Below, one piece after another: positions 39,678-48,691 of a stretch of 64,000 nucleotides of DNA; position 1 is the stretch's first letter, and each line of letters opens with the position of its first letter. The DNA lies in contig NZ_BAAALH010000002.1 in assembly GCF_039528175.1 (NCBI RefSeq), positions 186,001-250,000 on the forward strand, read 5' to 3'. Position numbers and translations under genes: made by a program. The notes under the pieces are model-generated. The model had not been told where the DNA came from and made no database searches. It was given only the letters and a program-made list of their open reading frames with translations. Source of the DNA: Citricoccus alkalitolerans (lineage in GTDB: Bacteria > Actinomycetota > Actinomycetes > Actinomycetales > Micrococcaceae).

Positions 39678-40684
39678 GCCACCTCTGCCGTCTGGTCCTG
39701 CCGGTTCTGTTCATCCTGCTGCTTGCGGGCGAAGGCCGCTGCCGCCTCCCGGACCCAGGCCCCGTCCTCGTGTGCCTCCCGCCGGCGGGCCAGCCGCTGG
39801 GCGTTGCAGGGCCCACCGCCGGAGACCACACGCTTGAACTCGTCCCAGTCCAGCTCCTTGTGCAGCCACTGGCCCGATTCCTCGTCGTAGCGCAGGTCCG
39901 GATCCGGCAGGCTCAGGCCGAGGACCTTGACCTGCTCGACGATCATGCCGACGAACCGCTGACGCAGGTCGTCGTTGGAGAATCGCTTGATGTTCCACGC
40001 CATGGACTGCTGGGAGTTCGGCGAGTCCTGGTCCGAGGGGCCGAACATCATCAGTGCCGGTTCGTAGAACCGGTTGATGGCGTCCTGGGCCATCTTGCGC
40101 TGAGAATCGGTCCCTCGGGACAGTTCCAGCAAAATCTCGAATCCCTGGCGCTGATGGAACGACTCCTCCTTGCAGACGCGCACCATGGCCCGGCCGTAGG
40201 GGCCGTACGAGGCACGGCACAGCGGCACCTGGTTGGCGATGGCAGCGCCGTCGACGAGCCAGCCGATGGCGCCCATGTCCGCCCACGTGCGAGCGGGATA
40301 GTTGAAGATCGAGGAGTATTTGGCACGTCCGGTCAGCAGCTGATCGTTCAGGGTGTCCCGGTCGGTTCCAAGGGTCTCGGTGGCGGAGTACAGGTAGAGC
40401 CCATGGCCAGCCTCGTCCTGCACCTTGGCCATGAGGATGGCCTTGCGCTTGAGGCTGGGAGCACGGGTGATCCAGTTGGCCTCCGGTTGCATTCCGATGA
40501 TCTCGGAATGGGCATGCTGAGACATCTGCCGGGTCAGCGACTTGCGGTAGGCCTCCGGCATCCAGTCCCGGGGCTCAATGCGGGAGTCGGCGGCGATGAT
40601 CGCGTTGAACCGGCGCTCGCCCTCGATGTCTTCTGGTGTCCGGACGGCAGCCAGGTGCCCGCCGGAGTTCGTCTTGTCGGCCAT
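39674..40684 (-). CDS. paaA: Phenylacetyl-CoA epoxidase, catalytic subunit
   Basis: Di-iron monooxygenase subunit that epoxidises the ring of phenylacetyl-CoA, 336 residues. Iron-ligand helices are visible: QDEAGHGLYLYSATETLG and CKEESFHQRQGFEILLEL (ExxH). The family segment PEANWITRAPSLKRKAILMAK is present. ATG 40684 has GAGGTGG 6 bases upstream. First gene of the paaABCDE-paaG operon; a PaaR-type operator lies about 90 bases upstream. Confidence 0.97.
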   Translation of the reverse strand: MADKTNSGGHLAAVRTPEDIEGERRFNAIIAADSRIEPRDWMPEAYRKSLTRQMSQHAHSEIIGMQPEANWITRAPSLKRKAILMAKVQDEAGHGLYLYSATETLGTDRDTLNDQLLTGRAKYSSIFNYPARTWADMGAIGWLVDGAAIANQVPLCRASYGPYGRAMVRVCKEESFHQRQGFEILLELSRGTDSQRKMAQDAINRFYEPALMMFGPSDQDSPNSQQSMAWNIKRFSNDDLRQRFVGMIVEQVKVLGLSLPDPDLRYDEESGQWLHKELDWDEFKRVVSGGGPCNAQRLARRREAHEDGAWVREAAAAFARKQQDEQNRQDQTAEVA

Positions 40685-40772
40685 GGTGACCACCTCGTTC
40701 TCGGATTCGCCGTGTGCGGTTCGGCGGATGTCGTCTCACGGTGCCGCAGGGGCACGGCCGGAGCCGCCGTAT

Positions 40773-40794
40773 TTACCGACCGTTCGTTCAGTAT
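40773..40794. promoter_or_regulatory. Putative PaaR box A (paaA promoter)
   Basis: A 22-base element beginning TTACCGACC and ending CGTTCAGTAT. It is 19/22 identical to the element before paaJ (51681-51702) and 17/22 identical to those before paaI and paaZ. Its AT-rich flank GTATATAG probably includes the paaA promoter. The adjacent TetR-family gene is the likely binder. Confidence 0.65.
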
Positions 40795-40850
40795 ATAGGC
40801 ACCGAGTCGTCGTTCGTCAACACGCGGCCCTTGATGCCCGCGACCCGGAA

Positions 40851-40866
40851 CTTGACCCAGGTCACA
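40851..40866. promoter_or_regulatory. Imperfect CRP/GlxR-like site in the paaA/paaI region
   Basis: CTTGACCCAGGTCACA keeps a full right half (TCACA) and TGA of the left half of TGTGA-N6-TCACA (8 of 10 positions). It lies between the two PaaR boxes of the divergent paaA/paaI region. A better site occurs at the paaJ/transporter region. Confidence 0.3.
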
Positions 40867-40874
40867 GATTGAGA

Positions 40875-40896
40875 TTACCTAATGATCGTTCAGTAG
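40875..40896. promoter_or_regulatory. Putative PaaR box B (paaI-paaK-paaR promoter)
   Basis: TTACCTAATG followed by ATCGTTCAGTAG aligns with box A at 17 of 22 positions. It lies 18 bases upstream of the paaI start, where binding would block transcription of paaI-paaK and of the regulator itself. Confidence 0.6.
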
Positions 40897-40913
40897 AAAA
40901 TGATTGGAGCGCC

Positions 40914-41369
40914 ATGACCACCACGGAGAAGGCCTCGACAGCACCGTCACGACTCGGCGACTGGCACGCCATCCTCAGGAACGACCCGGCCAGCGAGTGG
41001 ATGGGTATCGAGGTGGAGGCGATCGCTGATGGACACGCCGTCATCAGCATGACGCTGCGCCAGGAGATGCTGAACGGCTTCGGCATCGCCCACGGGGGCA
41101 TGCTGTTCGCCCTGGCCGACTCAGCCTTCGCGCTGGCCTGCAACCCGGCCGAGGGGTCGGACGACACGGTCACCGTGGCCTCCGGCGTGGACATAAACTT
41201 CCTCAAGCCCGGCATCCCGGGGCGGCTCCTGACGGCGGTGGCGGACCGGCGCCAACAGAACGGCCGCAGCGGTCTCTACGACATCCAGGTCCGCCAGTCC
41301 CTGCCGGAAGGCGGCACCGAGGTCATCGCGGAGTTCCGCGGACGGTCCCGCACCATCCCCAAGCGCTGA
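40914..41369 (+). CDS. paaI: Hotdog-fold thioesterase PaaI
   Basis: A 151-residue acyl-CoA thioesterase that in the paa pathway hydrolyses stalled or toxic CoA thioesters. The motif MLNGFGIAHGGMLFALADSAFALACN contains the catalytic Asp of the PaaI family. GGAG lies 4 bases before ATG 40914. First of the plus-strand unit paaI-paaK-paaR. Confidence 0.92.
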   Translation: MTTTEKASTAPSRLGDWHAILRNDPASEWMGIEVEAIADGHAVISMTLRQEMLNGFGIAHGGMLFALADSAFALACNPAEGSDDTVTVASGVDINFLKPGIPGRLLTAVADRRQQNGRSGLYDIQVRQSLPEGGTEVIAEFRGRSRTIPKR

Positions 41370-41439
41370 CCGGGGGCACGCCCGGGCCCCTCCCTCCAGC
41401 CTCCCCGTACACCTTCAGCACACATTAAGGCTTCCGACG

Positions 41440-42759
41440 ATGACCGAGACCCTCTCCACGACCGACGCGACCCTCGGACTGGATCCCGAAGAGACGATGA
41501 GCCGCGACCAGATCGAGGCGCTGCAGCTGGAGCGCCTCCAGGACACGGTGTCCTACGCCTATGAGCGCGTCCCCCTCTACCGGGAGAAGTACGACGCGGC
41601 CGGGGTCCACCCCAGTGACCTGAAGGAACTCTCCGATCTGGCGAAGTTCCCCTTCACGGACAAGGAGGACCTGCGGCGGTCCTACCCCTTCGGCATGTTC
41701 GCCGTGCCGCAGGAGCAGGTGGCCCGCATCCATGCGTCCTCCGGCACCACCGGCCGCGCCACCGTGGTCGGCTACACGCAGCAGGACCTGGACGACTGGG
41801 CCAAGCTGGGGGCCCGCTGCCTCCGGGTCGCCGGAGTCACCCCGGGGATGAAGGTCCACAACGCCTACGGCTACGGGCTGTTCACCGGCGGCCTGGGCGC
41901 GCACGGGGCCGCTGAGCGCCTGGGCACCACCGTTATCCCGATGTCCGGCGGGCAGACGGAGAAGCAGATCACCCTGATCCAGGACTTCCAGCCGGACGCC
42001 ATCCTGTGCACCCCCACCTACCTGCTGACGATCGGCGATGCCATGCAGCGCGCTGGTCTCGACCCACGGAAGACATCGCTGAAAGTCGGCGTGCTCGGTG
42101 CGGAACCGTGGACCGAAGAGATGCGGCACGAGTTGGAGGAGATGTTCGACATCGACGCCTGCGACATCTACGGCCTCTCCGAGGTCATGGGCCCCGGAGT
42201 GGCCGGGGAGTCGGGTCAGACGAAGGACGGCTGCCACATCTGGGAGGACCATTTCCGCCCGGAGATCGTGGATGCCTTCGACGACACCACGGTCCTCAGG
42301 GACGGCGAGCACGGCGAGATCGTGTTCACAGCCCTGACCAAACAGGCACTGCCCATCATCCGCTACCGCACCCACGACCTGACGCGGCTGCTGCCCGGCA
42401 CCGCTCGCCCCGGTCACCGTCGGATGGGACGGATCACCGGACGCTCCGACGACATGATCATCCTGCGCGGGGTGAACCTCTTCCCCAGCCAGATTGAGGA
42501 GCTTGCCCTCACCGTGCCCGGCCTGTCCCCACATTTCCAGCTGGAGATCACCCGGCCGGGCCGCATGGACGAACTGGCAGTGAAGATCGAGCGCCGCGAC
42601 GACTGCACCACGGACCGGGCTCTGGCCGCCGCCAGCGAGTTGAAGAAGCTCATCAAGATCCATGTGGGCTCGAGCTGCCGCATCGACGTGGTGGACCCGG
42701 AGTCCCTGCCCCGGTCCGTCGGTAAGCTTAAGCGGATCCACGACCTGCGCACGCCTTGA
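41440..42759 (+). CDS. paaK: Phenylacetate-CoA ligase
   Basis: AMP-forming ligase that starts the pathway by making phenylacetyl-CoA, 439 residues. The ATP motif SSGTTGRATVVGYTQ, the segment YGLSEVMGPGVAGE, and the C-terminal GKLKRIHDLR lysine region fit the family. AAGG lies about 10 bases before the ATG; the gene is 70 bp after paaI and 49 bp before paaR. Confidence 0.96.
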   Translation: MTETLSTTDATLGLDPEETMSRDQIEALQLERLQDTVSYAYERVPLYREKYDAAGVHPSDLKELSDLAKFPFTDKEDLRRSYPFGMFAVPQEQVARIHASSGTTGRATVVGYTQQDLDDWAKLGARCLRVAGVTPGMKVHNAYGYGLFTGGLGAHGAAERLGTTVIPMSGGQTEKQITLIQDFQPDAILCTPTYLLTIGDAMQRAGLDPRKTSLKVGVLGAEPWTEEMRHELEEMFDIDACDIYGLSEVMGPGVAGESGQTKDGCHIWEDHFRPEIVDAFDDTTVLRDGEHGEIVFTALTKQALPIIRYRTHDLTRLLPGTARPGHRRMGRITGRSDDMIILRGVNLFPSQIEELALTVPGLSPHFQLEITRPGRMDELAVKIERRDDCTTDRALAAASELKKLIKIHVGSSCRIDVVDPESLPRSVGKLKRIHDLRTP

Positions 42760-42808
42760 GTCAGCAGGACCGTAGGACCATCCATCCGCGCTGATCAGGA
42801 GACCTGAC

Positions 42809-43423
42809 ATGACGACCGCTTCCGCCGTGCCGAAGTCCCCCCGGCGGGGCCGGCCCGGCTATGACCAGGACTCGGTGCTGGAGATCGCCGTCCAGGTCTT
42901 CAACCGCCATGGCTATGACGCCACCTCCATGGGGATGCTGGCCGTGGAGCTTGGGGTCAGCAAGTCGGCGATCTACCACCATGTGCCCTCCAAGGGGGAT
43001 CTGTTGCGGTTGGCCCTGGACGAGGCCCTGGTCCCCCTGGAGGCCATCGGCGAGGACGAGCGCGCGCAGAAGGGCGGCACCATCGAACGCCTCGAGTTCA
43101 TCTTGCGCTCGACCATCCGCGTGCTCATCGAGCGCCAGCCCTACGTCACCCTGCTGCTGCGGCTGCGTGGCAACACCGAGATCGAGCGTGATGCCCTGCA
43201 GCGCCGCCGCACGGTGGACCACGCGATCGTGGACCTCGTGGCGGCGGCCCAAGCAGAGGGCAAGGTGCGCAGCGACGTGGAGCCGCGTACCACCACCCGG
43301 TTGATGTTCGGCATGATCAACTCCCTGGTGGAGTGGTACCGCCCGGAAGGCCCGGTCCCCCCTGAACAGGTCGAGGAGAACGCGATCGCCATGATCGTGG
43401 ACGGGCTGCGCGCCCGCGCCTGA
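42809..43423 (+). CDS. paaR: TetR family regulator PaaR
   Basis: A 204-residue repressor-type protein. The N-terminal helix-turn-helix (SVLEIAVQVFNRHGYDATSM, LGVSKSAIYHHVPSKGDLLR) is at about 18-65, with a C-terminal TetR_C domain. AGGAG lies 7 bases before the ATG. It is co-transcribed with paaK and convergent with paaZ. Five similar operator-like sequences in front of the paa units make it the obvious local regulator; phenylacetyl-CoA is the usual inducer for PaaR proteins. Confidence 0.9.
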   Translation: MTTASAVPKSPRRGRPGYDQDSVLEIAVQVFNRHGYDATSMGMLAVELGVSKSAIYHHVPSKGDLLRLALDEALVPLEAIGEDERAQKGGTIERLEFILRSTIRVLIERQPYVTLLLRLRGNTEIERDALQRRRTVDHAIVDLVAAAQAEGKVRSDVEPRTTTRLMFGMINSLVEWYRPEGPVPPEQVEENAIAMIVDGLRARA

Positions 43424-43436
43424 CCCGGAAGGGGCC

Positions 43437-45566
43437 TCAGTCGGTCCAGTCCCGGTAGAGGGTGTCCTCCTTCTCGACCAGCGTGAGGACGGTATAGGTC
43501 GCCACGATCTCGTCGTCCTGGTTGTGGATCACGGCGTCCCAGGCGACCTCGCCGTACTCGTCCGTCACCCGTGGCGTGATCTTCTGGGCGGTCAGAGTGA
43601 TGCGGATCGAGTCGCCGGCGGCCACCGGGGTGACGAACCGCAGGTTCTCCAGGCCGTAGTTGGCCAGCACCGGCCCGGGTGCCGGCTCCACGAAGAGCCC
43701 GGCACCCCAGGACACCAGCAGGTAGCCGTGCGCCACGGTGCCCGGGAAGAAGGGGTTGGCCGCGGCCGCCTCCGGGTTCGTATGGGCATAGAAGGTGTCC
43801 CCCGTGGTGTGGGCGAACGCCGTGATGTCCTCCTGGGTGACCTGGCGCAGATCCGAGGCCAGGGCGTCACCGATCCGCAGTTCAGTGAGCGACTTGCGGA
43901 ACGGGTGCACCTGGCCGGCCTCGGCCCCGTACGCCGTCGAGCCAGCGATGCGGCGGTCAGCTCCGGTCTGCCACACGCCGGTGACGGCCGTGACCAGGTT
44001 GGGTGAGCCCTGGAGCGCGGTGCGCTGCATGTGGTGCATCACGGCGCGGATGCCGCCGAGCTCCTCACCGCCCCCGGCCCGCCCCGGGCCACCGTGGACC
44101 AGCTGGGGCATCGGCGAGCCGTGGCCGGTGCTGGACCGGGCGGTCTCCCGGTTGAGCAGGTGCACGCGTCCGTGGTGGCCGGCGATCCCGGTGGTCAGCT
44201 CGCGGGCGACCTCCGGATCATTGGTGCACACCGTGGCCACGAGCGAGCCAGAACCGCGGGCGGCCAGGCGGACGGCATCGGCCACGTCGGTGTAGCCCAA
44301 CAGGGAGGTCACGGGCCCGAAGGCCTCACGGGAGTGCACGGCCTCGGCGTCCCCGTCCGCCCAGGAGAGCAGTACGGGAGACATGAAGGCTCCGTGCTCG
44401 ACGACGGCCTCCTCACCTGAGGCGGTACGCACCGTGGGGGCGTCCAGGGTGCCATAGGCGAGTTCACCGCCGGCGGCGAGCAACTCCTCGACGGCACCAC
44501 GCACATCCCGCAACTGATCCAAAGAGGCCAGGGCGCCCATGGTGACGCCCTCGGCCCGAGGATCACCGAGGACCACGCGGGAGTCCAACCGTGCGGAGAC
44601 GGCCCGGGCCACGGCCTCCCGCTGAGCCTCGGGGACGATGGTGCGCCGGATGGCCGTGCACTTCTGACCGGCCTTGACCGTCATCTCAGTGACGACGGCC
44701 TTGACGAAGGCATCGAACTCCGGGGTGCCCTCAACGGCGTCAGGGCCGAGGATGGCAGCGTTGAGCGAGTCGGTCTCGGCGGTGAAGCGGACGCCCCCGG
44801 TTACCACGTTCGGGTGGGCCTTGAGCGACTGTGCCGTGGAGGCCGAGCCGGTGAAGGCCATCAGGTCCCGGTAGTCCATGACGTCCAGCAGCCCGCGGGC
44901 GGATCCGGAGATCAGCTGCAGCGAGCCGGGCGGCAGGATCCCGGATTCGACCATGATCCGCACCGCGGCCTCGGTGATGTAGCCGGTGGGCGTGGCCGGC
45001 TTGACGATGGTCGGCACGCCGGCGATGAAGGCCGGCGCGAACTTCTCCAGCATGCCCCAGACCGGGAAGTTGAAGGCGTTGACCTGCACGGCGGCACCCG
45101 GGATGCGCGTGTAGATGTGGGTGCCGATGAACGAGCCGTCCTTGGACAGCGGCTCCACTCCCCCGTCCTGGATGACGTTGCTATTGGGCAGCTCACGCCG
45201 CCCCTTGGACGAGTAGGTGAACAGCACGCCGATACCGCCGTCGATGTCCACCATGTTGTCCACCGCGGTGGCCCCCGTGCGGTGGGAGAGGGCGGACAGC
45301 TCCTCCCGCCGACTGTTGAGGAACAGCGCGAGTTCCTTGAGCTTCAGCGCCCGCTCATGCAGGGTCAGTGCTCCGAGCTCACGCTGGCCGACGGTGCGAG
45401 CGTGTGCCAGCACCTCGCCGAGGTCCAAGCCTTCGGCCCCGAACCGGAGCATGGCCTCACCCGTGTTCGCGTCGCGGACCTCCGCGGTGCGAGAGCCCTC
45501 GGCGGGAGTCCACCACTGGTCAAGGACGTAGCTGGGGACGGTGGCGGTGGTGGTGTGCGTGGTCAT
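43437..45566 (-). CDS. paaZ: Bifunctional oxepin-CoA hydrolase / aldehyde dehydrogenase
   Basis: A 709-residue fusion that opens the oxepin ring and oxidises the resulting aldehyde. Residues 1-520 are an aldehyde dehydrogenase with the catalytic Cys in KAGQKCTAIRR; residues 550-709 are a MaoC-like hydratase with HTTGDTFYAHTNPEAAAANP and FPGTVAHGYLLVSWGAGL. Single-gene unit, convergent with paaR; a PaaR box lies 13 bases upstream of the ATG. Confidence 0.96.
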   Translation of the reverse strand: MTTHTTTATVPSYVLDQWWTPAEGSRTAEVRDANTGEAMLRFGAEGLDLGEVLAHARTVGQRELGALTLHERALKLKELALFLNSRREELSALSHRTGATAVDNMVDIDGGIGVLFTYSSKGRRELPNSNVIQDGGVEPLSKDGSFIGTHIYTRIPGAAVQVNAFNFPVWGMLEKFAPAFIAGVPTIVKPATPTGYITEAAVRIMVESGILPPGSLQLISGSARGLLDVMDYRDLMAFTGSASTAQSLKAHPNVVTGGVRFTAETDSLNAAILGPDAVEGTPEFDAFVKAVVTEMTVKAGQKCTAIRRTIVPEAQREAVARAVSARLDSRVVLGDPRAEGVTMGALASLDQLRDVRGAVEELLAAGGELAYGTLDAPTVRTASGEEAVVEHGAFMSPVLLSWADGDAEAVHSREAFGPVTSLLGYTDVADAVRLAARGSGSLVATVCTNDPEVARELTTGIAGHHGRVHLLNRETARSSTGHGSPMPQLVHGGPGRAGGGEELGGIRAVMHHMQRTALQGSPNLVTAVTGVWQTGADRRIAGSTAYGAEAGQVHPFRKSLTELRIGDALASDLRQVTQEDITAFAHTTGDTFYAHTNPEAAAANPFFPGTVAHGYLLVSWGAGLFVEPAPGPVLANYGLENLRFVTPVAAGDSIRITLTAQKITPRVTDEYGEVAWDAVIHNQDDEIVATYTVLTLVEKEDTLYRDWTD

Positions 45567-45578
45567 CCGACAGAGGCC

Positions 45579-45600
45579 TTTCTGAACGGTCGGTCAGTAT
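45579..45600. promoter_or_regulatory. Putative PaaR box C (paaZ promoter)
   Basis: A 22-base element ending CGGTCGGTCAGTAT, 17/22 identical to box A, 13 bases upstream of the paaZ start codon. The tight spacing implies the binder would also cover the start of transcription. Confidence 0.6.
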
Positions 45601-45941
45601 TGTTGGAAAGCCTAACAGGATCCGTGGGGCACGGGCAGAACCAGTAGCCACTTCTATCGGCGCCGTCCTGGCGCCGCAGTCAGGTACGGGACATCGTGTT
45701 CACCTCGGCCGTATTGTCCCTGCCCGTCAGCCTCGTGGTGGCACTGATCCTCGGCTGAGGCGTGGTTGGTGGCCGGAGACCCAGGTGGCGACCGAGCGAG
45801 GGGTGACCGCATCTGGGTAGTCCGAGCGCCCGTCTGGCCGTCAGGACCGACCTAGGTGGCCATCTGAGAAGCCCACCGTTCCCGCCCCCTCGCGGACGGG
45901 TGGTAAACGAGTGTCGGTCCGTACCCCACAGACGTCGTTTT
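45601..45941. other. Intergenic region between paaZ and doeA-like gene
   Basis: About 340 bp with no gene I can support. A 21-codon hydrophobic frame from GTG at about 45699 (VFTSAVLSLPVSLVVALILG) has no ribosome site and is probably a remnant or chance. The GC content falls toward 45900-45980, where the promoter of the next gene is expected. Confidence 0.4.
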
Positions 45942-45974
45942 CCGTTGACAAACGGCCCGCCGGATCCCAAAAAT
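45942..45974 (+). promoter_or_regulatory. Candidate promoter of the ectoine-degradation pair
   Basis: TTGACA (45945-45950) matches the -35 consensus exactly; AAAAAT (45969-45974) at 18-base spacing is a weak -10. The -35 is embedded in an inverted repeat CCGTT-GACA-AACGG (45942-45955), a possible operator. Transcription would begin near 45980, at or next to the GTG used as start. Confidence 0.4.
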
Positions 45975-45979
45975 GAGGC

Positions 45980-47350
45980 GTGCTCAATACAAGTTCGCAC
46001 CGCGTTCTCCCCCCGATCTCCGGTGCCACCGTCTCCGCGCAGACCATCGCTGCCCCGGCTGCTTCTGTTCCGACCATCTCGGCCCCGGCTGCATCTGCGA
46101 CTGCCGTCGCCACCGCCCCACCGGCTTCCGTGATGCTCTTGGCCGCGCCGCTCACGGACCCTGACATCCGCATGCCGATGTTCTCGGCTGCCGAGTATGA
46201 CCATCGCTTGGCGTCGGTGCGGGAGAAGATGGACCGCCAGGGCCTCAGCGCGCTGATCGTGACGGATCCCGCGAACATCTTCTACCTCACCGGCTACGAC
46301 GCCTGGTCGTTTTATACCCCGCAGATGCTGTACGTCCCGGCCCGGGGCGAGATGCTGATGTTCCTGCGGGACATGGACGCTCAAGGTGCCTTCCGCACAT
46401 CCTGGCTGCCGGAGGAGCAGATCCTCGGCTACCCGGAGCAGTACGTGCACCAGCCCCATATCCACCCCTTCGACTGGGTGGCCACCGCCCTGCGCCGGCG
46501 AGGGCTGGTCGCGCCGGCGGCCAAGGGCTGTGTCGGCCTGGAAATGGATTCCCACTTCTTCGCCCCCAAGGCCTACCGGGCCCTGGTCAATGCGATTCCC
46601 GAGTGGACCCTCGTGGACAGCTTCGAACTAGTCAACTGGGTCAGGGTGGTGAAGTCTGACGCCGAGATCCAGTACATGCGCACCGCCGCGCGCGTCACGA
46701 CCGCTTCCATGCATGCGGCCATCGAGGCGGTCGAGCCCGGGACCGCCCAGAACCGAGTCGCGTCCAGGATTGCGGCGGCGCAGGCCGAGGGCGATGGAGA
46801 AATCTGGGGGGATTTCCCCGCGATCGTCCCTATGCTGCCGACCGGCCGGTCGGCGGACACTCCGCACCTGACCTGGTCGGACCGCGTGCTGCGAGAGGGG
46901 GACGCCATGGTGGTGGAACTGGCCGGTGTGCACCGGCGTTACCACGTCCCCCTGGCCCGGACGGTGATGCTCGGCGCCCCTCCGAGCGACCTGCTCCTGC
47001 TGGAGGAGGCCGTCGCCGTCGGGCTGCAGGCGGTTCTCGATGTGACCGCCGCCGGTGTCCCCGTGCGGGAGATGTCCCGCGTGTGGAACCTGACCCTGGC
47101 CCGGTACGGGCTGGAGAAGCCCAGCCGACTGGGGTACTCCATAGGCATCGGCTACCCACCGGACTGGGGCGAGCGTACTGTCAGCATCCGGCCCGATGAA
47201 GAGAGCATGCTGTCCGAGAACATGACTCTGCACTTGATCTGCGGGATGTGGATGACCGGATATGGCTACGAGGTGTCCGAATCAATCCGCGTCACGGGCA
47301 CGGGGGTGGAGACCTTCACCTCATTCCCCCGGCAGTTGGTGAGGAAGTAA
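45980..47350 (+). CDS. doeA: Ectoine hydrolase, DoeA/EutD-like (M24 fold)
   Basis: Creatinase-fold hydrolase that opens the ectoine ring to N-acetyl-diaminobutyrate. From residue 65 on it follows DoeA closely: LIVTDPANIFYLTGYDAWSF, MDAQGAFRTSW, GYPEQYVHQPHIHPFDWV, VNWVRVVKSDAEIQYMRTAA, GYPPDWGERTVSIRPDE, and the end FTSFPRQLVRK. The M24 metal ligands are replaced (VVELAGVHRRYHVPLARTV), as in DoeA and creatinase. The first 64 residues are a non-homologous Ala/Pro/Thr-rich stretch; ATG 46172 or 46178 is the start suggested by homology, GTG 45980 the start suggested by promoter position. The M20 gene follows after 4 bp. Confidence 0.85.
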   Translation: MLNTSSHRVLPPISGATVSAQTIAAPAASVPTISAPAASATAVATAPPASVMLLAAPLTDPDIRMPMFSAAEYDHRLASVREKMDRQGLSALIVTDPANIFYLTGYDAWSFYTPQMLYVPARGEMLMFLRDMDAQGAFRTSWLPEEQILGYPEQYVHQPHIHPFDWVATALRRRGLVAPAAKGCVGLEMDSHFFAPKAYRALVNAIPEWTLVDSFELVNWVRVVKSDAEIQYMRTAARVTTASMHAAIEAVEPGTAQNRVASRIAAAQAEGDGEIWGDFPAIVPMLPTGRSADTPHLTWSDRVLREGDAMVVELAGVHRRYHVPLARTVMLGAPPSDLLLLEEAVAVGLQAVLDVTAAGVPVREMSRVWNLTLARYGLEKPSRLGYSIGIGYPPDWGERTVSIRPDEESMLSENMTLHLICGMWMTGYGYEVSESIRVTGTGVETFTSFPRQLVRK

Positions 47351-47354
47351 CCCC

Positions 47355-48575
47355 GTGACCATCGAACAGCTGACCTATACACCGACCCCCTTCGAGCAGG
47401 ACGTCCTTAATCTCGTGGACGAGCAGGCCCTGATCGACCTGACCCGCACCCTGGTGGATGCCGGCGGGGAGAACCCCGGCGGCAACGAGAGCAAGACCGC
47501 CCGTGCCCTGCAAGCTGCCGGGCACGCCCGCGGCATGCACGCCTGCGTCGACATGGTCGTGCCGCACCGGCCGAACATGGAGATCGAACTGCCCTCCGGC
47601 GGCGTCGTCGGGAACGGCCCCGGGCTGCTGTTCCTGGGCCACTCCGATGTCGTGCCGGCCGGCCCGGGCTGGACGCGTTCACCGTTCGAATCCGTCGTCG
47701 AGAACGGCCGCATCTACGGCCGCGGCACCTCCGACATGAAGGGCGGCCTCGCTGCCGTCCTGACTGCAATGGACGCCCTGAAGCGTGCCCAGGTGCCGCT
47801 CAGCGGGCCGGTTCGGCTGGCCTGCACGGTCGACGAGGAGGGCCTGGGACTGGGCATCCGGCACCTGACCAAGCGGGGCCTCCGCCGGGAGTTCGCCGGC
47901 TGCATCGTCGCCGAGCCCACCGACCTGAAGACGGTCGTGGCCTGCCGGGGCGACGCCTTCCTTGAACTGGAGATCACCGGGGTGCCCGCCCACTCGGGCC
48001 GTCCGGCTGACGGGCGCAGCGCCATCGTGGCCGCCAGCCGCCTCATCGCCCTCGTCCAGGACGACCACGACCGCCAGTCCCTCCACCAGGATCCCCTCCT
48101 GGGCTCTGCCACCTGGAATGTCGGACGGATCGACGGCGGCCGGGCCACCTCCATGGTCGCACCGGAATGCAAGCTGTGGGTCGACCGCCGGCTGATGCCC
48201 GGCGAGAACCCCGACGTGATCCTCGCCGAACTGCTCTCCGCGGCGGATCTGGCCGGCATCACCGGCGACGGGATCACCCTTGAGGGCACGGTCACGATGT
48301 CCATGCCGGGATTCCGCACCCCCGTGGAGCACCCCCTCGTGTCAGCGGTCCACAGCGCCGTCCAGGACGCCGGCGGACCGGAAGGCATCGGAGGATGGTC
48401 CGCGGCATGTGACGGCGGATTCATCGCCCAGGGCCTCGGAGTACCCACTGTCGTCATGGGCCCCGGGGGCCTCAACGACCAGGCCCACCAGGTCGATGAG
48501 TCCGTGGGCGTCGGCGAGCTTGCCCTGGCGGCCAGGGCGTATGTGCTGGCCGCCCTCCGCCTGCTCTCACCCTGA
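47355..48575 (+). CDS. M20 family deacylase, probable N-acetyl-diaminobutyrate deacetylase
   Basis: A 406-residue ArgE/DapE-type zinc hydrolase. All M20 metal and catalytic residues are visible: LFLGHSDVVPAG, GRGTSDMKGGLAAV, VDEEGLGLG, IVAEPTDLK and NDQAHQVDESV. It begins with GTG 4 bp after the ectoine hydrolase gene (AGGAAG 7 bases upstream). In described ectoine pathways the second step is done by DoeB/EutE, an aspartoacylase-family enzyme; here an M20 enzyme holds that position, so it probably deacetylates N-acetyl-L-2,4-diaminobutyrate. Substrate is inference. Confidence 0.82.
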   Translation: MTIEQLTYTPTPFEQDVLNLVDEQALIDLTRTLVDAGGENPGGNESKTARALQAAGHARGMHACVDMVVPHRPNMEIELPSGGVVGNGPGLLFLGHSDVVPAGPGWTRSPFESVVENGRIYGRGTSDMKGGLAAVLTAMDALKRAQVPLSGPVRLACTVDEEGLGLGIRHLTKRGLRREFAGCIVAEPTDLKTVVACRGDAFLELEITGVPAHSGRPADGRSAIVAASRLIALVQDDHDRQSLHQDPLLGSATWNVGRIDGGRATSMVAPECKLWVDRRLMPGENPDVILAELLSAADLAGITGDGITLEGTVTMSMPGFRTPVEHPLVSAVHSAVQDAGGPEGIGGWSAACDGGFIAQGLGVPTVVMGPGGLNDQAHQVDESVGVGELALAARAYVLAALRLLSP

Positions 48576-48691
48576 GGGACCCGACGTCCGAACCACTGTG
48601 CAGCACGACGCCGCCCTGCAGGATGACGGCAAGGCCTTTCCACGCGGACGGCGCGGCACCACCCGGCACCGCGATTCTTGTCCCACTCGAG

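Noticed and set aside
45699..45761. Tiny hydrophobic ORF VFTSAVLSLPVSLVVALILG
   Set aside because: No ribosome site, no neighbour linking it to a toxin-antitoxin or leader function; kept only as part of the intergenic description.
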